Shown: positions 1 to 8,193, counted from the stretch's first letter. The stretch: 20,310 bases of DNA from CALHAX01 sp039816705 (GCA_039816705.1 JBCBXF010000028.1:1-20310), one strand, 5' to 3'. Program-made: numbers and translations. Notes: a model not told the origin generated them from the letters alone.

Positions 1-1004
1 TAATATTCGAGGTTGCGGCCAAACTCGGCGGAGAACACCGCACGCCCAACATCCACCCCGACATCCTCAAGCTGATCGAGGCGCCGTTGATAGCGGGCCA
101 AGGCCTGCGACAGATCAATATGATGCTGGCTCATCAGATCGCCGATGCGCGCGCCAACAGCTTTGGGCGGGGCTTTCACAGCGACATAGGCCTCGATCAG
201 GTCTGCAGCGCTTTGGTCAAGGGGGCCATGCCGGCGATCCGCAGCGAGATCTACGAGATTGTCCGCAATTTCATCCAGCGTGCGCGCGCCGATCATCGGG
301 ATCTTGTGCTCGTCCAGCCATTCACGCACCGTTTCGCGGGCGGCCACCGGGCGTTCCGGATCGAGCGCGTTGAGCAATGCGTCCGGAACTCCGCTTTCCA
401 CCTCTTCGCGTGGTGACGTCAGCTGGCGGAGGCGTTGAGAGAGCGTGTCGCGGCGCCAAAAATCGTGAATGAGTTTGTCGCGCCAGCGTTCCGGCATCTC
501 TATCGCGTTGACGAGTGCCCGGAAGAGACCGAGATCGCCCATTATCAGTTGAGTGTCTTTCAGACCTACGGTCTTCAGCACCTTCTGGGTCAGTGCCACG
601 ATTTCCGCCTCGGTCCTTTCTTCGTCTCCGTCGCCGAAGAACTCGATGCCGGCCTGGCGATACTCACGCGGATTTTCCTCTGTTGCGCCGCCAGGCTGGA
701 AGCGAAATGTCGAGCCGCTGTAGTAGTAGCGGGAGCGGGCGTCGCAGCTTGGATGACGCTCAAGGTAAATCCGGCACGCGGGTACAGTGAGATCAGGCCG
801 CAGGCAAAGCTCAGCGCCATCCGGGTCAACAAACACATATGTGCGGCAGCGGATCGCCTCGCCCACGACGTCGAGGAACACATCAGCGGGTTGAATAATC
901 TCCGGCGCGATGCGCTCATAACCGGCGCGTGCGAAAACCTCCATGATCGTGGCGGTCTGAGTTTCGAGATCGCGGAAGCGCTCGGCTGTGGGATCTACGA
1001 CCAT
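1..1004 (-). CDS. hisZ: ATP phosphoribosyltransferase regulatory subunit HisZ (partial, 3' end outside window)
   Basis: HisZ is a catalytically dead paralogue of histidyl-tRNA synthetase that joins short-form HisG to make the first enzyme of histidine biosynthesis in the cytoplasm. The reverse strand stays open from the ATG at 1004 to the left edge, about 334 residues. It begins MVVDPTAERFRDLE and shows the class II synthetase-like stretches LRPDLTVPACRIYLE, the motif-2-like YYYSGSTFRFQ with EYRQAGIEFFG, and, at the very edge, FSAEFGRNLEY, which corresponds to the FGR-LEYYTG region of HisZ. The start lies only 5 bases after the hisS stop with no clear ribosome site between, so translation is probably coupled. 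The hisS-hisZ-hisG order is common in alphaproteobacteria, so hisG is expected just left of the window (inference). It cannot be a second active HisS: it follows an intact hisS and differs in the motif-2 and histidine-binding regions. Confidence 0.9.
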   Translation of the reverse strand, partial: MVVDPTAERFRDLETQTATIMEVFARAGYERIAPEIIQPADVFLDVVGEAIRCRTYVFVDPDGAELCLRPDLTVPACRIYLERHPSCDARSRYYYSGSTFRFQPGGATEENPREYRQAGIEFFGDGDEERTEAEIVALTQKVLKTVGLKDTQLIMGDLGLFRALVNAIEMPERWRDKLIHDFWRRDTLSQRLRQLTSPREEVESGVPDALLNALDPERPVAARETVREWLDEHKIPMIGARTLDEIADNLVDLAADRRHGPLDQSAADLIEAYVAVKAPPKAVGARIGDLMSQHHIDLSQALARYQRRLDQLEDVGVDVGRAVFSAEFGRNLEY

Positions 1005-1009
1005 GCTAT

Positions 1010-2509
1010 TCAGGCGCCATGACGCGCGAGCACGCTCTGAACGGCCTCGACCAGTTCTGTACGCGCGGCGGTGAACTGTGCTGGCCGGCCTTCGCGCCAG
1101 GTCTTGTTGTCCTCGATCTCCTCGGAGAGGCGCGCGCCTTCAACGAGATCCTTGACCGTAACCATCTCGGCTGCGCGTTCATCCTCGCCGGCAATGACGA
1201 CGCACGGCGCGCCGCGCTTGTCCGCGTACTTCATCTGCGCGCGCATGCCCGCAGTGCCGAGATACATCTCGGCGCGCACGCCGGCGTTCCGAAGATCGCG
1301 GGTCATCGCCTGGTAGCCCGCGATCTGATCCGGCTCCATGACGAGAACGATCACCGGAGCGGAGGTTTTGGCACGGCTCGTCTTTCCGAGTGCTTCAAGT
1401 GCTGCGTAAAGTCGAGACACGCCGATCGAGAAACCGGTGGCCGGCACTTCGGCGCCCTTGAAGCGCGCGACGAGACCGTCATAGCGCCCGCCGCCACCAA
1501 CGGAGCCGAAGCGGACCATCCGCCCCTCGTCGTCACGCGCCTCGAACGTCAATTCCGCCTCGAACACCGGGCCGGTATAATAATCCAGACCGCGGACGAC
1601 GGATGGGTCGATACGCACGCGATCACGACCAAAGCCGGCCGCATCTAGCAGCGCCATAATGGTGCGCAGCTCTTCGATGCCTTCGAGACCGCGCGCATCT
1701 CCCGCGACAAGCCCGCCGAGATGATCCAACATCGCGGCGGAAGCTTTTTGGTCTGCGGAGATAAAATTGAGCAGCGGTGCGATCTGGGCGCCTGAGAGAC
1801 CTGCGCCTGCTGTAAACGCCCCGGATTCATCCTTGCGCCCCTCGCCAAGCAGGAGGCGAACGCCTTCCGCTCCTAGGCGATCGAGCTTATCGATGGCGCG
1901 GAGCACTGTCATGCGCTGCTCTGCATTCTCCTCCGCAACCGGATCTATACCGGCGTTGGCCAGCACGCCGTCAAGAACCTTGCGGTTGTTCAGCTTGATC
2001 ACGTAGTCGCCGCGCGGGATGCCGATCCGCTCAATCGCATCGGCGGCGAGCATGCAGATCTCCGCATCAGCGGCGACATTTGCTGTACCAACGGTGTCCG
2101 CGTCAAACTGGGTAAACTGGCGAAAGCGACCAGGGCCCGGCTTTTCATTTCGCCAGACCGGCCCCGTTTGATAGCGCCGAAACGGCTTGGCGAGACCGTC
2201 GAAGTGTTCAGCGACGTAACGGGCGAGCGGCGCGGTCAGATCGTAGCGGAGAGACACCCACTGGCCGTCTTCGGCTTCCTCGAACGAAAAGACGCCTGCG
2301 TTCGGGCGATCCTGATCTGGCAGGGCCTTGCCGAGTGCATCGGAGTATTCAAACGCGGGCGTGTCGAGCGGCTCAAAGCCGTAGAGATCGTAGACCTCGC
2401 GGATGGCATCGAGCATTCCGGCAATTGCGCGGATCTCTGCGGCTTCGACGTCGCGCATGCCTTTCGGCAGTCGCGCCTTTGGCCGAAACGTCTTTTTCTT
2501 CTTGGCCAT
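1010..2509 (-). CDS. hisS: Histidyl-tRNA synthetase
   Basis: Cytoplasmic class II aminoacyl-tRNA synthetase charging tRNA-His with histidine. From the ATG at 2509 the protein has 499 residues, starting MAKKKKTFRPKARLPKG. Visible features are motif 2 FRRYQTGPVWRNEK at about residues 110-123, the HisRS signature LDYYTGPVFE near 308, the glycine-rich GGGGRYDGL near 338-346, motif 3 GFSIGVSRL near 359, and a C-terminal anticodon-binding domain from about residue 390. An in-frame TTG at 2536 would add nine residues (MLDRPGSLD); I prefer the ATG because the basic AKKKK start and then RLPKGMRD match HisRS N termini. It is followed after 5 bases by hisZ. Upstream, 164 bases separate it from the glcF stop, enough for its own promoter, though I cannot point to convincing -35/-10 boxes. 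The length is somewhat above that of E. coli HisS, as is common in alphaproteobacteria. Confidence 0.97.
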   Translation of the reverse strand: MAKKKKTFRPKARLPKGMRDVEAAEIRAIAGMLDAIREVYDLYGFEPLDTPAFEYSDALGKALPDQDRPNAGVFSFEEAEDGQWVSLRYDLTAPLARYVAEHFDGLAKPFRRYQTGPVWRNEKPGPGRFRQFTQFDADTVGTANVAADAEICMLAADAIERIGIPRGDYVIKLNNRKVLDGVLANAGIDPVAEENAEQRMTVLRAIDKLDRLGAEGVRLLLGEGRKDESGAFTAGAGLSGAQIAPLLNFISADQKASAAMLDHLGGLVAGDARGLEGIEELRTIMALLDAAGFGRDRVRIDPSVVRGLDYYTGPVFEAELTFEARDDEGRMVRFGSVGGGGRYDGLVARFKGAEVPATGFSIGVSRLYAALEALGKTSRAKTSAPVIVLVMEPDQIAGYQAMTRDLRNAGVRAEMYLGTAGMRAQMKYADKRGAPCVVIAGEDERAAEMVTVKDLVEGARLSEEIEDNKTWREGRPAQFTAARTELVEAVQSVLARHGA

Positions 2510-2673
2510 GTCGAGTGATCCGGGGCGATCCAACAAAATGAGGGCGATCAGGGCGTGTCCGCACCTGATGGGCCGCGAGATTGCTGGTCTGGATGAGGAG
2601 GCGGAACGCTATTTGCGCGGTGTAGCTGATCGCCTGCGCACGAGCAAGAACGGCTGGCCGCGTCAGGCGTTGA

Positions 2674-4050
2674 CTAAATCGTGCTGTGGGCGACGGCCTC
2701 GGCTTCTTCGGGCACTGCGCTGACGCGGCCACGATAGGCTTCGAGTCCTTTTGGGCATGGGCCGCCGTAGGCCCAGTCAATCAGCTCGACCGTGTGGACG
2801 ATCGGCGTGGCCATGCCGGCGGAAAGCTGCGTCATGCAGCCGATGTTGCCAGTGGCCACGACGTCGGGCGACACGCGGGCGATGTTGGTGACTTTGCGAT
2901 CACGCAGCTTCATCGAAAGCTCGGGTTGCAGCATGTTGTAAGTACCGGCTGAGCCGCAGCAGATGTGGCCCTCCGGTATCTCGCTGATCGAGAAGCCGGC
3001 CTTGCGCAGGAGATTGCGGGGTGGGTCGCTGATCTGTTGGCCGTGTTGGAGTGAGCAGGCGGAATGATACGCGACGCGCAGCGATGACCAGCGCTCCGGT
3101 GCACCGAGTTCGGCGCTGTCGAGAAACTCTGAGACGTCTTGCGCCAGAACGGAGATGCGTTCTGCCTGGGCTCGCAGCTCCGGATCAGGATCGCTGGCGA
3201 ACATGTGCCCGTAGTCCTTGATCGTTGTGCCGCACCCTGAAGCGTTGATGATGATGGCGTCGATCGGCGCGTCCTGCATCGCGGCGACCCATGCGGAGAT
3301 GTTGCGCTTGGCCTGTGCCTTGCCGGCGGCCTCCCGGCCCATGTGTGCGGTCAACGCTCCGCAGCATCCGGCGCCCTTTGCTATGTGCACCTCATAGCCT
3401 GCGCGCCGCAGCATGCGGACGGTTGCGGTGTTCGTCTCCGGGCGGAGGACGGGTTGCGCGCAGCCTGCGAGGAACAACACCCGGCCCTTGATCTCACCAT
3501 CGGCGGCGACGGCCCCACCGGAGCGGGCAAGACGTTTCGCCGCAAAAGAAAGCCGCGGACGGCGCGCGAGACGGAGCATTGCTGCAAGTTCTGGCAGGCC
3601 TGCCTTTGCGACCAGACCGGCGAACGGGCGGGCGACAAGCGCGCCGAGTAACGAAAGCCGGAAGCGCCCGGGATAGGGCACGACGTTGGCAATGAGGCTG
3701 CGCATCAGGCGCATCCGAGCCGGGCGCGGCGCCGTCTCCTCGATGTGGGCGCGGGCGTGATCGACCAGATGCATGTAGTCGACGCCGCTCGGGCATGTCG
3801 TCATGCAGGACAGACACGAGAGACACCGGTCGATGTGGTGGCTCACCTCACCACTTGCCGGCTTGTTGCCTTCAAACATGTCCTTGATCAGATAGATCCG
3901 CCCACGCGGGCTGTCCCGCTCGTCACCCTGAATGAGATAAGTCGGGCAGGTGGCTGTACACATCCCGCAGTGCACGCAGGTCCGCAGGATATCGTTCGCC
4001 TCCGCAATCCGGGGGTCCGCCAGCTGAGCGATCGAGAAATTGGTTTGCAT
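2674..4050 (-). CDS. glcF: Glycolate oxidase iron-sulfur subunit GlcF
   Basis: Fe-S subunit that passes electrons from the FAD subunits of glycolate oxidase to the respiratory chain. It has 458 residues. Two 4Fe-4S motifs lie at the N terminus: C25-x2-C28-x2-C31-x3-C35-P (CVHCGMCTATCP) and C76-x2-C79-x2-C82-x3-C86-P (CLSCLSCMTTCP). Two cysteine-rich CCG domains follow: FLAGCAQPVLRP with GAGCCGALTAHMG, then AYHSACSLQHGQQ with GHICCGSAGTYN. The ATG at 4050 is preceded by GGAG at a good ribosome-site distance. It follows glcE by 40 bases and is the last gene of glcDEF; hisS follows after 164 bases. GlcF-like subunits also serve some D-lactate dehydrogenases, so substrate is assigned from the full D-E-F set rather than from this protein alone. 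Confidence 0.94.
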   Translation of the reverse strand: MQTNFSIAQLADPRIAEANDILRTCVHCGMCTATCPTYLIQGDERDSPRGRIYLIKDMFEGNKPASGEVSHHIDRCLSCLSCMTTCPSGVDYMHLVDHARAHIEETAPRPARMRLMRSLIANVVPYPGRFRLSLLGALVARPFAGLVAKAGLPELAAMLRLARRPRLSFAAKRLARSGGAVAADGEIKGRVLFLAGCAQPVLRPETNTATVRMLRRAGYEVHIAKGAGCCGALTAHMGREAAGKAQAKRNISAWVAAMQDAPIDAIIINASGCGTTIKDYGHMFASDPDPELRAQAERISVLAQDVSEFLDSAELGAPERWSSLRVAYHSACSLQHGQQISDPPRNLLRKAGFSISEIPEGHICCGSAGTYNMLQPELSMKLRDRKVTNIARVSPDVVATGNIGCMTQLSAGMATPIVHTVELIDWAYGGPCPKGLEAYRGRVSAVPEEAEAVAHSTI

Positions 4051-4090
4051 TTTAACTCCGAAACGCCGGGACCAACGGCCGGCACAGCCT

Positions 4091-5377
4091 TCAGACGTCG
4101 GCGTACATACGGCCCGGATTCAGCACCGCATCCGGGTCGTAAGCCGACTTGAGGCCACGGCTGAGACGCATAAGCCCGGACTCCAGCGGCTGGAACACTT
4201 CGACAGCGGCGCGCACTGCGGGTGTTGCACGGATGAGCGTTGCATGCCCGCCGATGGTTGCGACGACACGCCGGATGTCAGCGGCGCCCGCGTCCGAAGT
4301 CTCCGGCACCTCGAGCCAGATCAGACCTCCCGACCAGTCATAGGTGGCCTCGACGTTCATGAATTCACTGATCATGCGGACCACACGATGTCCGGCGCTC
4401 GGCGCGGTCGAAATGCGCCAGAGCGCACGGTCCTCAGCACTCTGACTTCGCGCGGATGCAGACGAGGCTCTCGTTGCAAAGCGGAACTCTTTCATGGCGC
4501 GCCAGAAGGCGAGAGATGCCCGCGTATCCAGCGTCGTCACCTCACCAAAGGCACTGAAGCGCTGCACTAACTGCTCCATGCGATAGGCGACTGACGAGGA
4601 CACATTCTCGATGCGCAACGCCGTGATCGCACTGCCATCAAGACCGGACAGATCGTCCGATGCGTCACTTTCAGCGATCAATCGAGACGCACCCGGACGC
4701 TGCAGGTGAACGGCACCGGACACTTCGTAGGGCAGGGTCATAGCCGAGCAGAGCACTTCATTCGCCATCTCGTCAGGCAAATTGGCGATGAGAAGCGTTG
4801 CCGTTTCTTCGGCTTGCGGGAGCACTTTCAGGGTGACCTCGGTGAGCACACTCAACGTGCCCCACGTGCCGCTCATCGCCTTGCAAAGGTCATAGCCGGT
4901 CACGTTCTTCATGACCCGGCCGCCGGTCTTGAAGATTTCGCCGCGCCCATTCACCGCTCGCAGGCCGAGGACATGATCGCGCGCCGCACCGGCGAAGACC
5001 CGCCGAGAGCCCGAGGCGTTGGTGGCTACAATGCCGCCGATGGTTGCCTCGTCCTCTGGCTCGCCCAATCGCGCCGCTTTCGCAGCCCGACCGAAATTCA
5101 CCGGCTCGAAGGCAAGTTGCTGATTGTGTTTGGCGAGTTCGGTTTCGATCGTCGAGAGGGGCGTGCCTGCGCGGGCCGAGATCACCAACTCGGATGGCTC
5201 GTAGAGCGTGATGCCGCGCAAGCCGAGCGTGGAGAGTGTTGCGGCGTGTTGCGCTGGCCGCCCGACCTCGGCCTTGGTGCCGCCACCACGCGTCTCGAGC
5301 GACGCGCCGGCCTCGCGCACTTTCGTGATGACCTGCCGAACCTGATCTTCGTCGTGCGGCGTCTGGAGCTGGCTCAC
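4091..5377 (-). CDS. glcE: Glycolate oxidase FAD-binding subunit GlcE
   Basis: Second FAD-binding subunit of glycolate oxidase; it pairs with GlcD and GlcF to oxidise glycolate to glyoxylate. It has 428 residues from a GTG at 5377. The PCMH/FAD_binding_4 fold is visible: LETRGGGTKAEVGRP at about residues 28-42, then DEATIGGIVATNASGSRR, KTGGRVMKNVTGYDLCK and the strand TLSVLTEVTLKVLP. It ends LNPGRMYADV, the typical closing motif of this flavoprotein family. It is shorter than GlcD, as GlcE normally is. The start is uncertain: no ATG lies in frame upstream, and no strong ribosome site precedes the GTG. It follows the glcD stop by 69 bases and precedes glcF by 40 bases, consistent with one transcript. 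Confidence 0.92.
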   Translation of the reverse strand: MSQLQTPHDEDQVRQVITKVREAGASLETRGGGTKAEVGRPAQHAATLSTLGLRGITLYEPSELVISARAGTPLSTIETELAKHNQQLAFEPVNFGRAAKAARLGEPEDEATIGGIVATNASGSRRVFAGAARDHVLGLRAVNGRGEIFKTGGRVMKNVTGYDLCKAMSGTWGTLSVLTEVTLKVLPQAEETATLLIANLPDEMANEVLCSAMTLPYEVSGAVHLQRPGASRLIAESDASDDLSGLDGSAITALRIENVSSSVAYRMEQLVQRFSAFGEVTTLDTRASLAFWRAMKEFRFATRASSASARSQSAEDRALWRISTAPSAGHRVVRMISEFMNVEATYDWSGGLIWLEVPETSDAGAADIRRVVATIGGHATLIRATPAVRAAVEVFQPLESGLMRLSRGLKSAYDPDAVLNPGRMYADV

Positions 5378-5446
5378 GTCGTTGAACTCGCAGTTGATGG
5401 TGCGCTCGGGCCATGGCGCCGTGCGGTGGATGCCCGGTGTCCGGTG

Positions 5447-6883
5447 TCAGGCCGCAGCTTTGGTCTCGAGCGGGAAGACCTTACCCGGGTTGAGCAACCA
5501 TGTTGGATCGAACACATCACGCAGGCGGAGTTGCTGGTCGATATCAACAGGGGTGAACTGCACCGTCATCAGATCGCGCTTTTCGATTCCGACCCCGTGT
5601 TCCCCGGTCAGGCATCCGCCGACCTCGACACAGAGTTTGAGGATCTCAGCGCCACAAGCCTCAGCCTTTTCAAGGCCGCCGTCTTCGTTAGCATTGTACA
5701 GGATGAGGGGATGCAGGTTGCCATCGCCGGCGTGAAAAATGTTGGCGACCTGCAGGCCGTGACGATCGCAGATCTCGGAGATTCCTTGTAGCACCTGCGG
5801 CAACGTCGAGATCGGGATCGTGCCATCCATACAAAGATAGTCGGCGATTCGACCGACGGCGCTGAACGCGGCCTTGCGGCCCTTCCAGATCGCAGCGCTT
5901 TCGGCCTCGGACGTGCTGGCACGCACGACCTGCGGTTCAAACGCCGACACAATCTCAGTGATGCGCGCGATCAAGTGCTCTATTTCCCGTTCCGCGCCCT
6001 CGACTTCGACGATCAGCATGGCCTCGACGTCGAGCGGGTAACCGGCCTTTGCATATTCCTCGCATACCTTGATTGCGGGGCGGTCCATGTATTCTATGGC
6101 GACCGGGACGATCCCCTCGCCAATGATCGCTGCGACGCAGGCTCCGGCTTTCTCCGCGCTATTGAAGCCGAGCATCATCGGCCGTGCGCCCTCAGCCATT
6201 TTTAGAATGCGCACCGTTGCTTCCGTAGCGATGCCGAACTGCCCCTCAGATCCGATCATCATGCCGAGAAAATCGTAACCGGGACTGTCGAGTTCTGGCC
6301 CCCCAATTTCAATCACTTCGCCGCTCATCAAGACGATCGTCATGCCGAGCACGTTGTTGGAGGTTACGCCGTACTTCAGGCAGTGCGCGCCGCCGGAGTT
6401 CATGCCGAGATTGCCGGCGAGTGTGCAGGCGAGCTGGCTCGACGGGTCTGGCGCGTAGAAGAACCGATCGTGCGCGACGGCGCCTGAGATGCCGAGGTTG
6501 GTGATGCCGGTCTGCACGCGCGCGGTGCGGTCCGCATAGTTGACGTCGAGCACTTGGTTCATCTTCGAGACGCCGACGACAACGGCATCTTCTGCCGGCA
6601 GCGCGCCGCCACACAGAGATGTGCCGGCACCGCGCGGTATCAATCGGATGCCACGTTCGTGACAGAAGGCCAGAACGTCGCTGACCTGTTTCGTGGTTGA
6701 CGGAAGCACAACGGCGAGCGGCATGCGCCGGTAGGCCGTGAATGCGTCGGTATCAAAAGCGCGTCGTCCATCTTCGTCCGCGATGAGCGCGTCGGCATCG
6801 ACCAAAGCGCTCAAACCCTCGATGATCTCGCGACGGCGCGCGACCACGATCGGGTCGGCGTCAATGAGTTCGATGGCGGACAT
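5447..6883 (-). CDS. glcD: Glycolate oxidase FAD subunit GlcD
   Basis: Catalytic FAD-linked subunit of glycolate oxidase (glycolate to glyoxylate). It has 478 residues from the ATG at 6883, which has a strong ribosome site GAGGAAG about six bases upstream. The reading frame stays open a further 18 codons upstream to 6937, but that start lacks support. The FAD-binding part shows RGAGTSLCGGALP, GNLGMNSGGAHCLKYG and NNVLGMTIVLMSGE. The C-terminal FAD-oxidase part shows HAGDGNLHPLILYN and GCLTGEHGVGIEKRDLM, and the end is LLNPGKVFP. These are the standard GlcD/Dld signatures, so D-lactate is an alternative or additional substrate. It is the first gene of the operon glcD-glcE-glcF and is divergent from the LysR gene at 7113, which may control it. 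The GntR-type GlcC of E. coli is not seen here. Confidence 0.94.
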   Translation of the reverse strand: MSAIELIDADPIVVARRREIIEGLSALVDADALIADEDGRRAFDTDAFTAYRRMPLAVVLPSTTKQVSDVLAFCHERGIRLIPRGAGTSLCGGALPAEDAVVVGVSKMNQVLDVNYADRTARVQTGITNLGISGAVAHDRFFYAPDPSSQLACTLAGNLGMNSGGAHCLKYGVTSNNVLGMTIVLMSGEVIEIGGPELDSPGYDFLGMMIGSEGQFGIATEATVRILKMAEGARPMMLGFNSAEKAGACVAAIIGEGIVPVAIEYMDRPAIKVCEEYAKAGYPLDVEAMLIVEVEGAEREIEHLIARITEIVSAFEPQVVRASTSEAESAAIWKGRKAAFSAVGRIADYLCMDGTIPISTLPQVLQGISEICDRHGLQVANIFHAGDGNLHPLILYNANEDGGLEKAEACGAEILKLCVEVGGCLTGEHGVGIEKRDLMTVQFTPVDIDQQLRLRDVFDPTWLLNPGKVFPLETKAAA

Positions 6884-7028
6884 ATTTCTTCCTCGGTCCC
6901 CGCAACCCGTGTTGCTGCGGCACGTTGTCATTTTCACAAGAGGTCTGTTGCGCGGTTGACGACACAGGCCTTTTTGTCACGCGCCACTGCCAACCAGGGT
7001 TGATTCATCTGACCACAGACGATCGGGG

Positions 7029-7057
7029 TTGATGTTTATTCTTGCCATAACTAAAAC
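7029..7057 (+). promoter_or_regulatory. Possible sigma-70-type promoter of the LysR gene
   Basis: TTGATG (7029-7034) and TAAAAC (7052-7057) are separated by 17 bases and each match the -35 and -10 consensus at four of six positions. Transcription would begin near 7064, placing the inverted repeat at 7092-7112 in the leader. The -35 box overlaps the second GGGTTGAT copy, as expected if a regulator bound there blocks the promoter. The match is weak. Confidence 0.3.
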
Positions 7058-7064
7058 GCACGCG

Positions 7065-7088
7065 TGACGCATACGACATACGACGTCA
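7065..7088. repeat. Tandem ATACGAC repeat inside a TGACG/CGTCA inverted repeat
   Basis: ATACGAC occurs twice head to tail at 7071-7077 and 7078-7084. The pair lies between TGACG (7065-7069) and its reverse complement CGTCA (7084-7088), sharing one base. Its position between the possible lysR promoter and the start codon suggests a protein-binding site, but no known operator consensus is recognised. Confidence 0.35.
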
Positions 7089-7091
7089 GCC

Positions 7092-7112
7092 GTTGATAAT
7101 TGGGGTATCAAC
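7092..7112. promoter_or_regulatory. Perfect inverted repeat abutting the lysR start codon
   Basis: GTTGATA (7092-7098), a 7-base spacer (7099-7105) and TATCAAC (7106-7112) form a perfect inverted repeat whose last base touches the ATG at 7113. The spacer ends in GGGG, the only purine-rich ribosome-site candidate for the gene. It could be an autoregulatory DNA operator, or an RNA hairpin carrying the ribosome site in its loop. It does not show a centred T-N11-A, so it is not a textbook LysR box. Confidence 0.5.
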
Positions 7113-8015
7113 ATGACATCGATCGCCGATTTCGAAATCTTTGCACGCGTTGCGCGCACGGGCAACATGTCCGCGGCCGGGCGTGAGATGAAATTCTCAC
7201 CTGCTGTGGTGAGCAAGCGGATCTCTCTGCTCGAGGAGCAGTTGGGGACACGTTTGTTCCAACGCACAACACGTCAGCTAACACTGACTGAGACGGGAGA
7301 GGGGTTTTACGACCGGGTCGTGAAAATCCTCGCTCTGGTTGATCAGGCCGAAGACTATGTGTCCCAGCGCAATACCAGCGCCAAGGGCACGATCAAGCTC
7401 GGGGCGCCGTCAGCGTTTGCGCGAATGCACATTGTGCCGCACCTTGGCGCTTTCGCGGAAAAATATCCCGAAATCGCGATCGACCTGACGGTTAGTGATG
7501 CGTTTGACGATATCATCGGAGACGGTTTCGATCTCGCGATCCGCATCGGTGAGCTGAAAGACTCCAGCATGCATACGGAGCGGCTCGCCAAGGAGCACCG
7601 CGTGCTCTGCGCGTCGCCGGAGTATCTTAAGTCGCATGGCCGTCCGAAGTCGCTTGCTGAGCTGGCGAAGCACAACTGCCTGTTGACCACGACGCAAACG
7701 CACTGGCGCCTCGAAGGCCCTGAGGGTCCGAAAACCGTGAGACCGCGGGGCAACCTGCGCACAAACTCCGCCGAAGTGGTCCGCGATGCTGTCCGCGCTG
7801 GTCTGGGTATTGGTTTTTGCTCGACGTGGGATGTCGGCCGGTACTTGAAATCGGGTGAGCTCAAGGTGGTGCTTCCCAAGTACGGCGCCGCATCCGGCAC
7901 ATCGATGAACGCAGTGTTCCCAAGCGAAGATTTCGTGCCTGCGCGGGTGACGGCGTTGGTCGACTTTCTCTCCGACATCTACGGAAACGAGAAATACTGG
8001 GCGAAGTCTGACTGA
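7113..8015 (+). CDS. LysR-family transcriptional regulator
   Basis: DNA-binding regulator of 300 residues, the usual LysR length. Residues 1-60 form the winged helix-turn-helix (FEIFARVARTGNMSAAGREM, then SPAVVSKRISLLEEQLGTRL and FQRTTRQLTLTETG). The rest is a periplasmic-binding-protein-like effector domain (GTIKLGAPSAFARMHIVP, FDLAIRIGELKDSSM, ending in a short EKYWAKSD tail), most like the CrgA-type subgroup. It is divergent from glcDEF and runs in the same direction as the lut operon that starts 178 bases downstream, so it is well placed to regulate both, with a 2-hydroxyacid or its product as likely effector (inference). The start ATG is immediately preceded by a perfect inverted repeat. 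No specific characterised orthologue is recognised. Confidence 0.92.
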   Translation: MTSIADFEIFARVARTGNMSAAGREMKFSPAVVSKRISLLEEQLGTRLFQRTTRQLTLTETGEGFYDRVVKILALVDQAEDYVSQRNTSAKGTIKLGAPSAFARMHIVPHLGAFAEKYPEIAIDLTVSDAFDDIIGDGFDLAIRIGELKDSSMHTERLAKEHRVLCASPEYLKSHGRPKSLAELAKHNCLLTTTQTHWRLEGPEGPKTVRPRGNLRTNSAEVVRDAVRAGLGIGFCSTWDVGRYLKSGELKVVLPKYGAASGTSMNAVFPSEDFVPARVTALVDFLSDIYGNEKYWAKSD

Positions 8016-8110
8016 GAGACAGTCAAACCTGTTGCGTCAAAGTGCCCTGCACCAGCGCGGCACGGCGGCGCTCCAAGACTGCTTGGGACTGCTGCAAGGC
8101 TGGGCGTGGG

Positions 8111-8141
8111 ATCAGGCTGGTTGTGCATCAACCCAGCTGAT
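8111..8141. promoter_or_regulatory. Imperfect inverted repeat upstream of lldE
   Basis: The arm at 8111-8123 (ATCAGGCTGGTTG) and the arm at 8129-8141 (CAACCCAGCTGAT) pair over 12 positions with one bulged base on each side, around the 5-base loop TGCAT. The core GGTTG-N5-CAACC is perfect. It contains GGGTTGAT on the minus strand (8127-8134), the motif also found twice before glcD/lysR. No T-run follows, so a terminator for lysR is unlikely. It is more probably an operator for the lut operon. Confidence 0.5.
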
Positions 8142-8193
8142 ATGTCGGTTCTCGTACCCCTTCGATTGACGCAGGTTCGAGCTTCGTACTCCG

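Larger units (their letters stand above)
6884..7112. promoter_or_regulatory. Divergent glcD / lysR control region
   Basis: This gene-free region of 229 bases must hold the promoters of glcD (minus) and the LysR gene (plus). It contains the 8-mer GGGTTGAT at 6997-7004 and 7026-7033, a small palindrome CAACC-AG-GGTTG at 6991-7002, a tandem ATACGAC repeat at 7071-7084, and the inverted repeat GTTGATA-N7-TATCAAC at 7092-7112. Divergent placement of a LysR regulator and its target operon is the usual arrangement of that family, so LysR-binding sites are expected here. Which element is the operator cannot be decided from sequence alone. Confidence 0.7.

Noticed and set aside
2538..2723. Small plus-strand frame (61 codons) in the hisS-glcF gap with a protein-like stretch LDEEAERYLRGVADRL
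   Set aside because: It overlaps the glcF 3' end antisense, has no ribosome site, and its second half is low-complexity arginine-rich. Could be a vestige, but not supportable as a gene.
4890..5414. 174-codon minus-strand frame beginning with an ATG just upstream of glcE
   Set aside because: It is a +1-frame shadow of glcE. Its protein is Arg/Ala-rich without motifs, while glcE in the other frame is well conserved.
8016..8193. Intrinsic terminator after the LysR gene
   Set aside because: The only hairpin in this gap (8111-8141) has no following T-run and carries the shared promoter motif, so it is better read as an operator.
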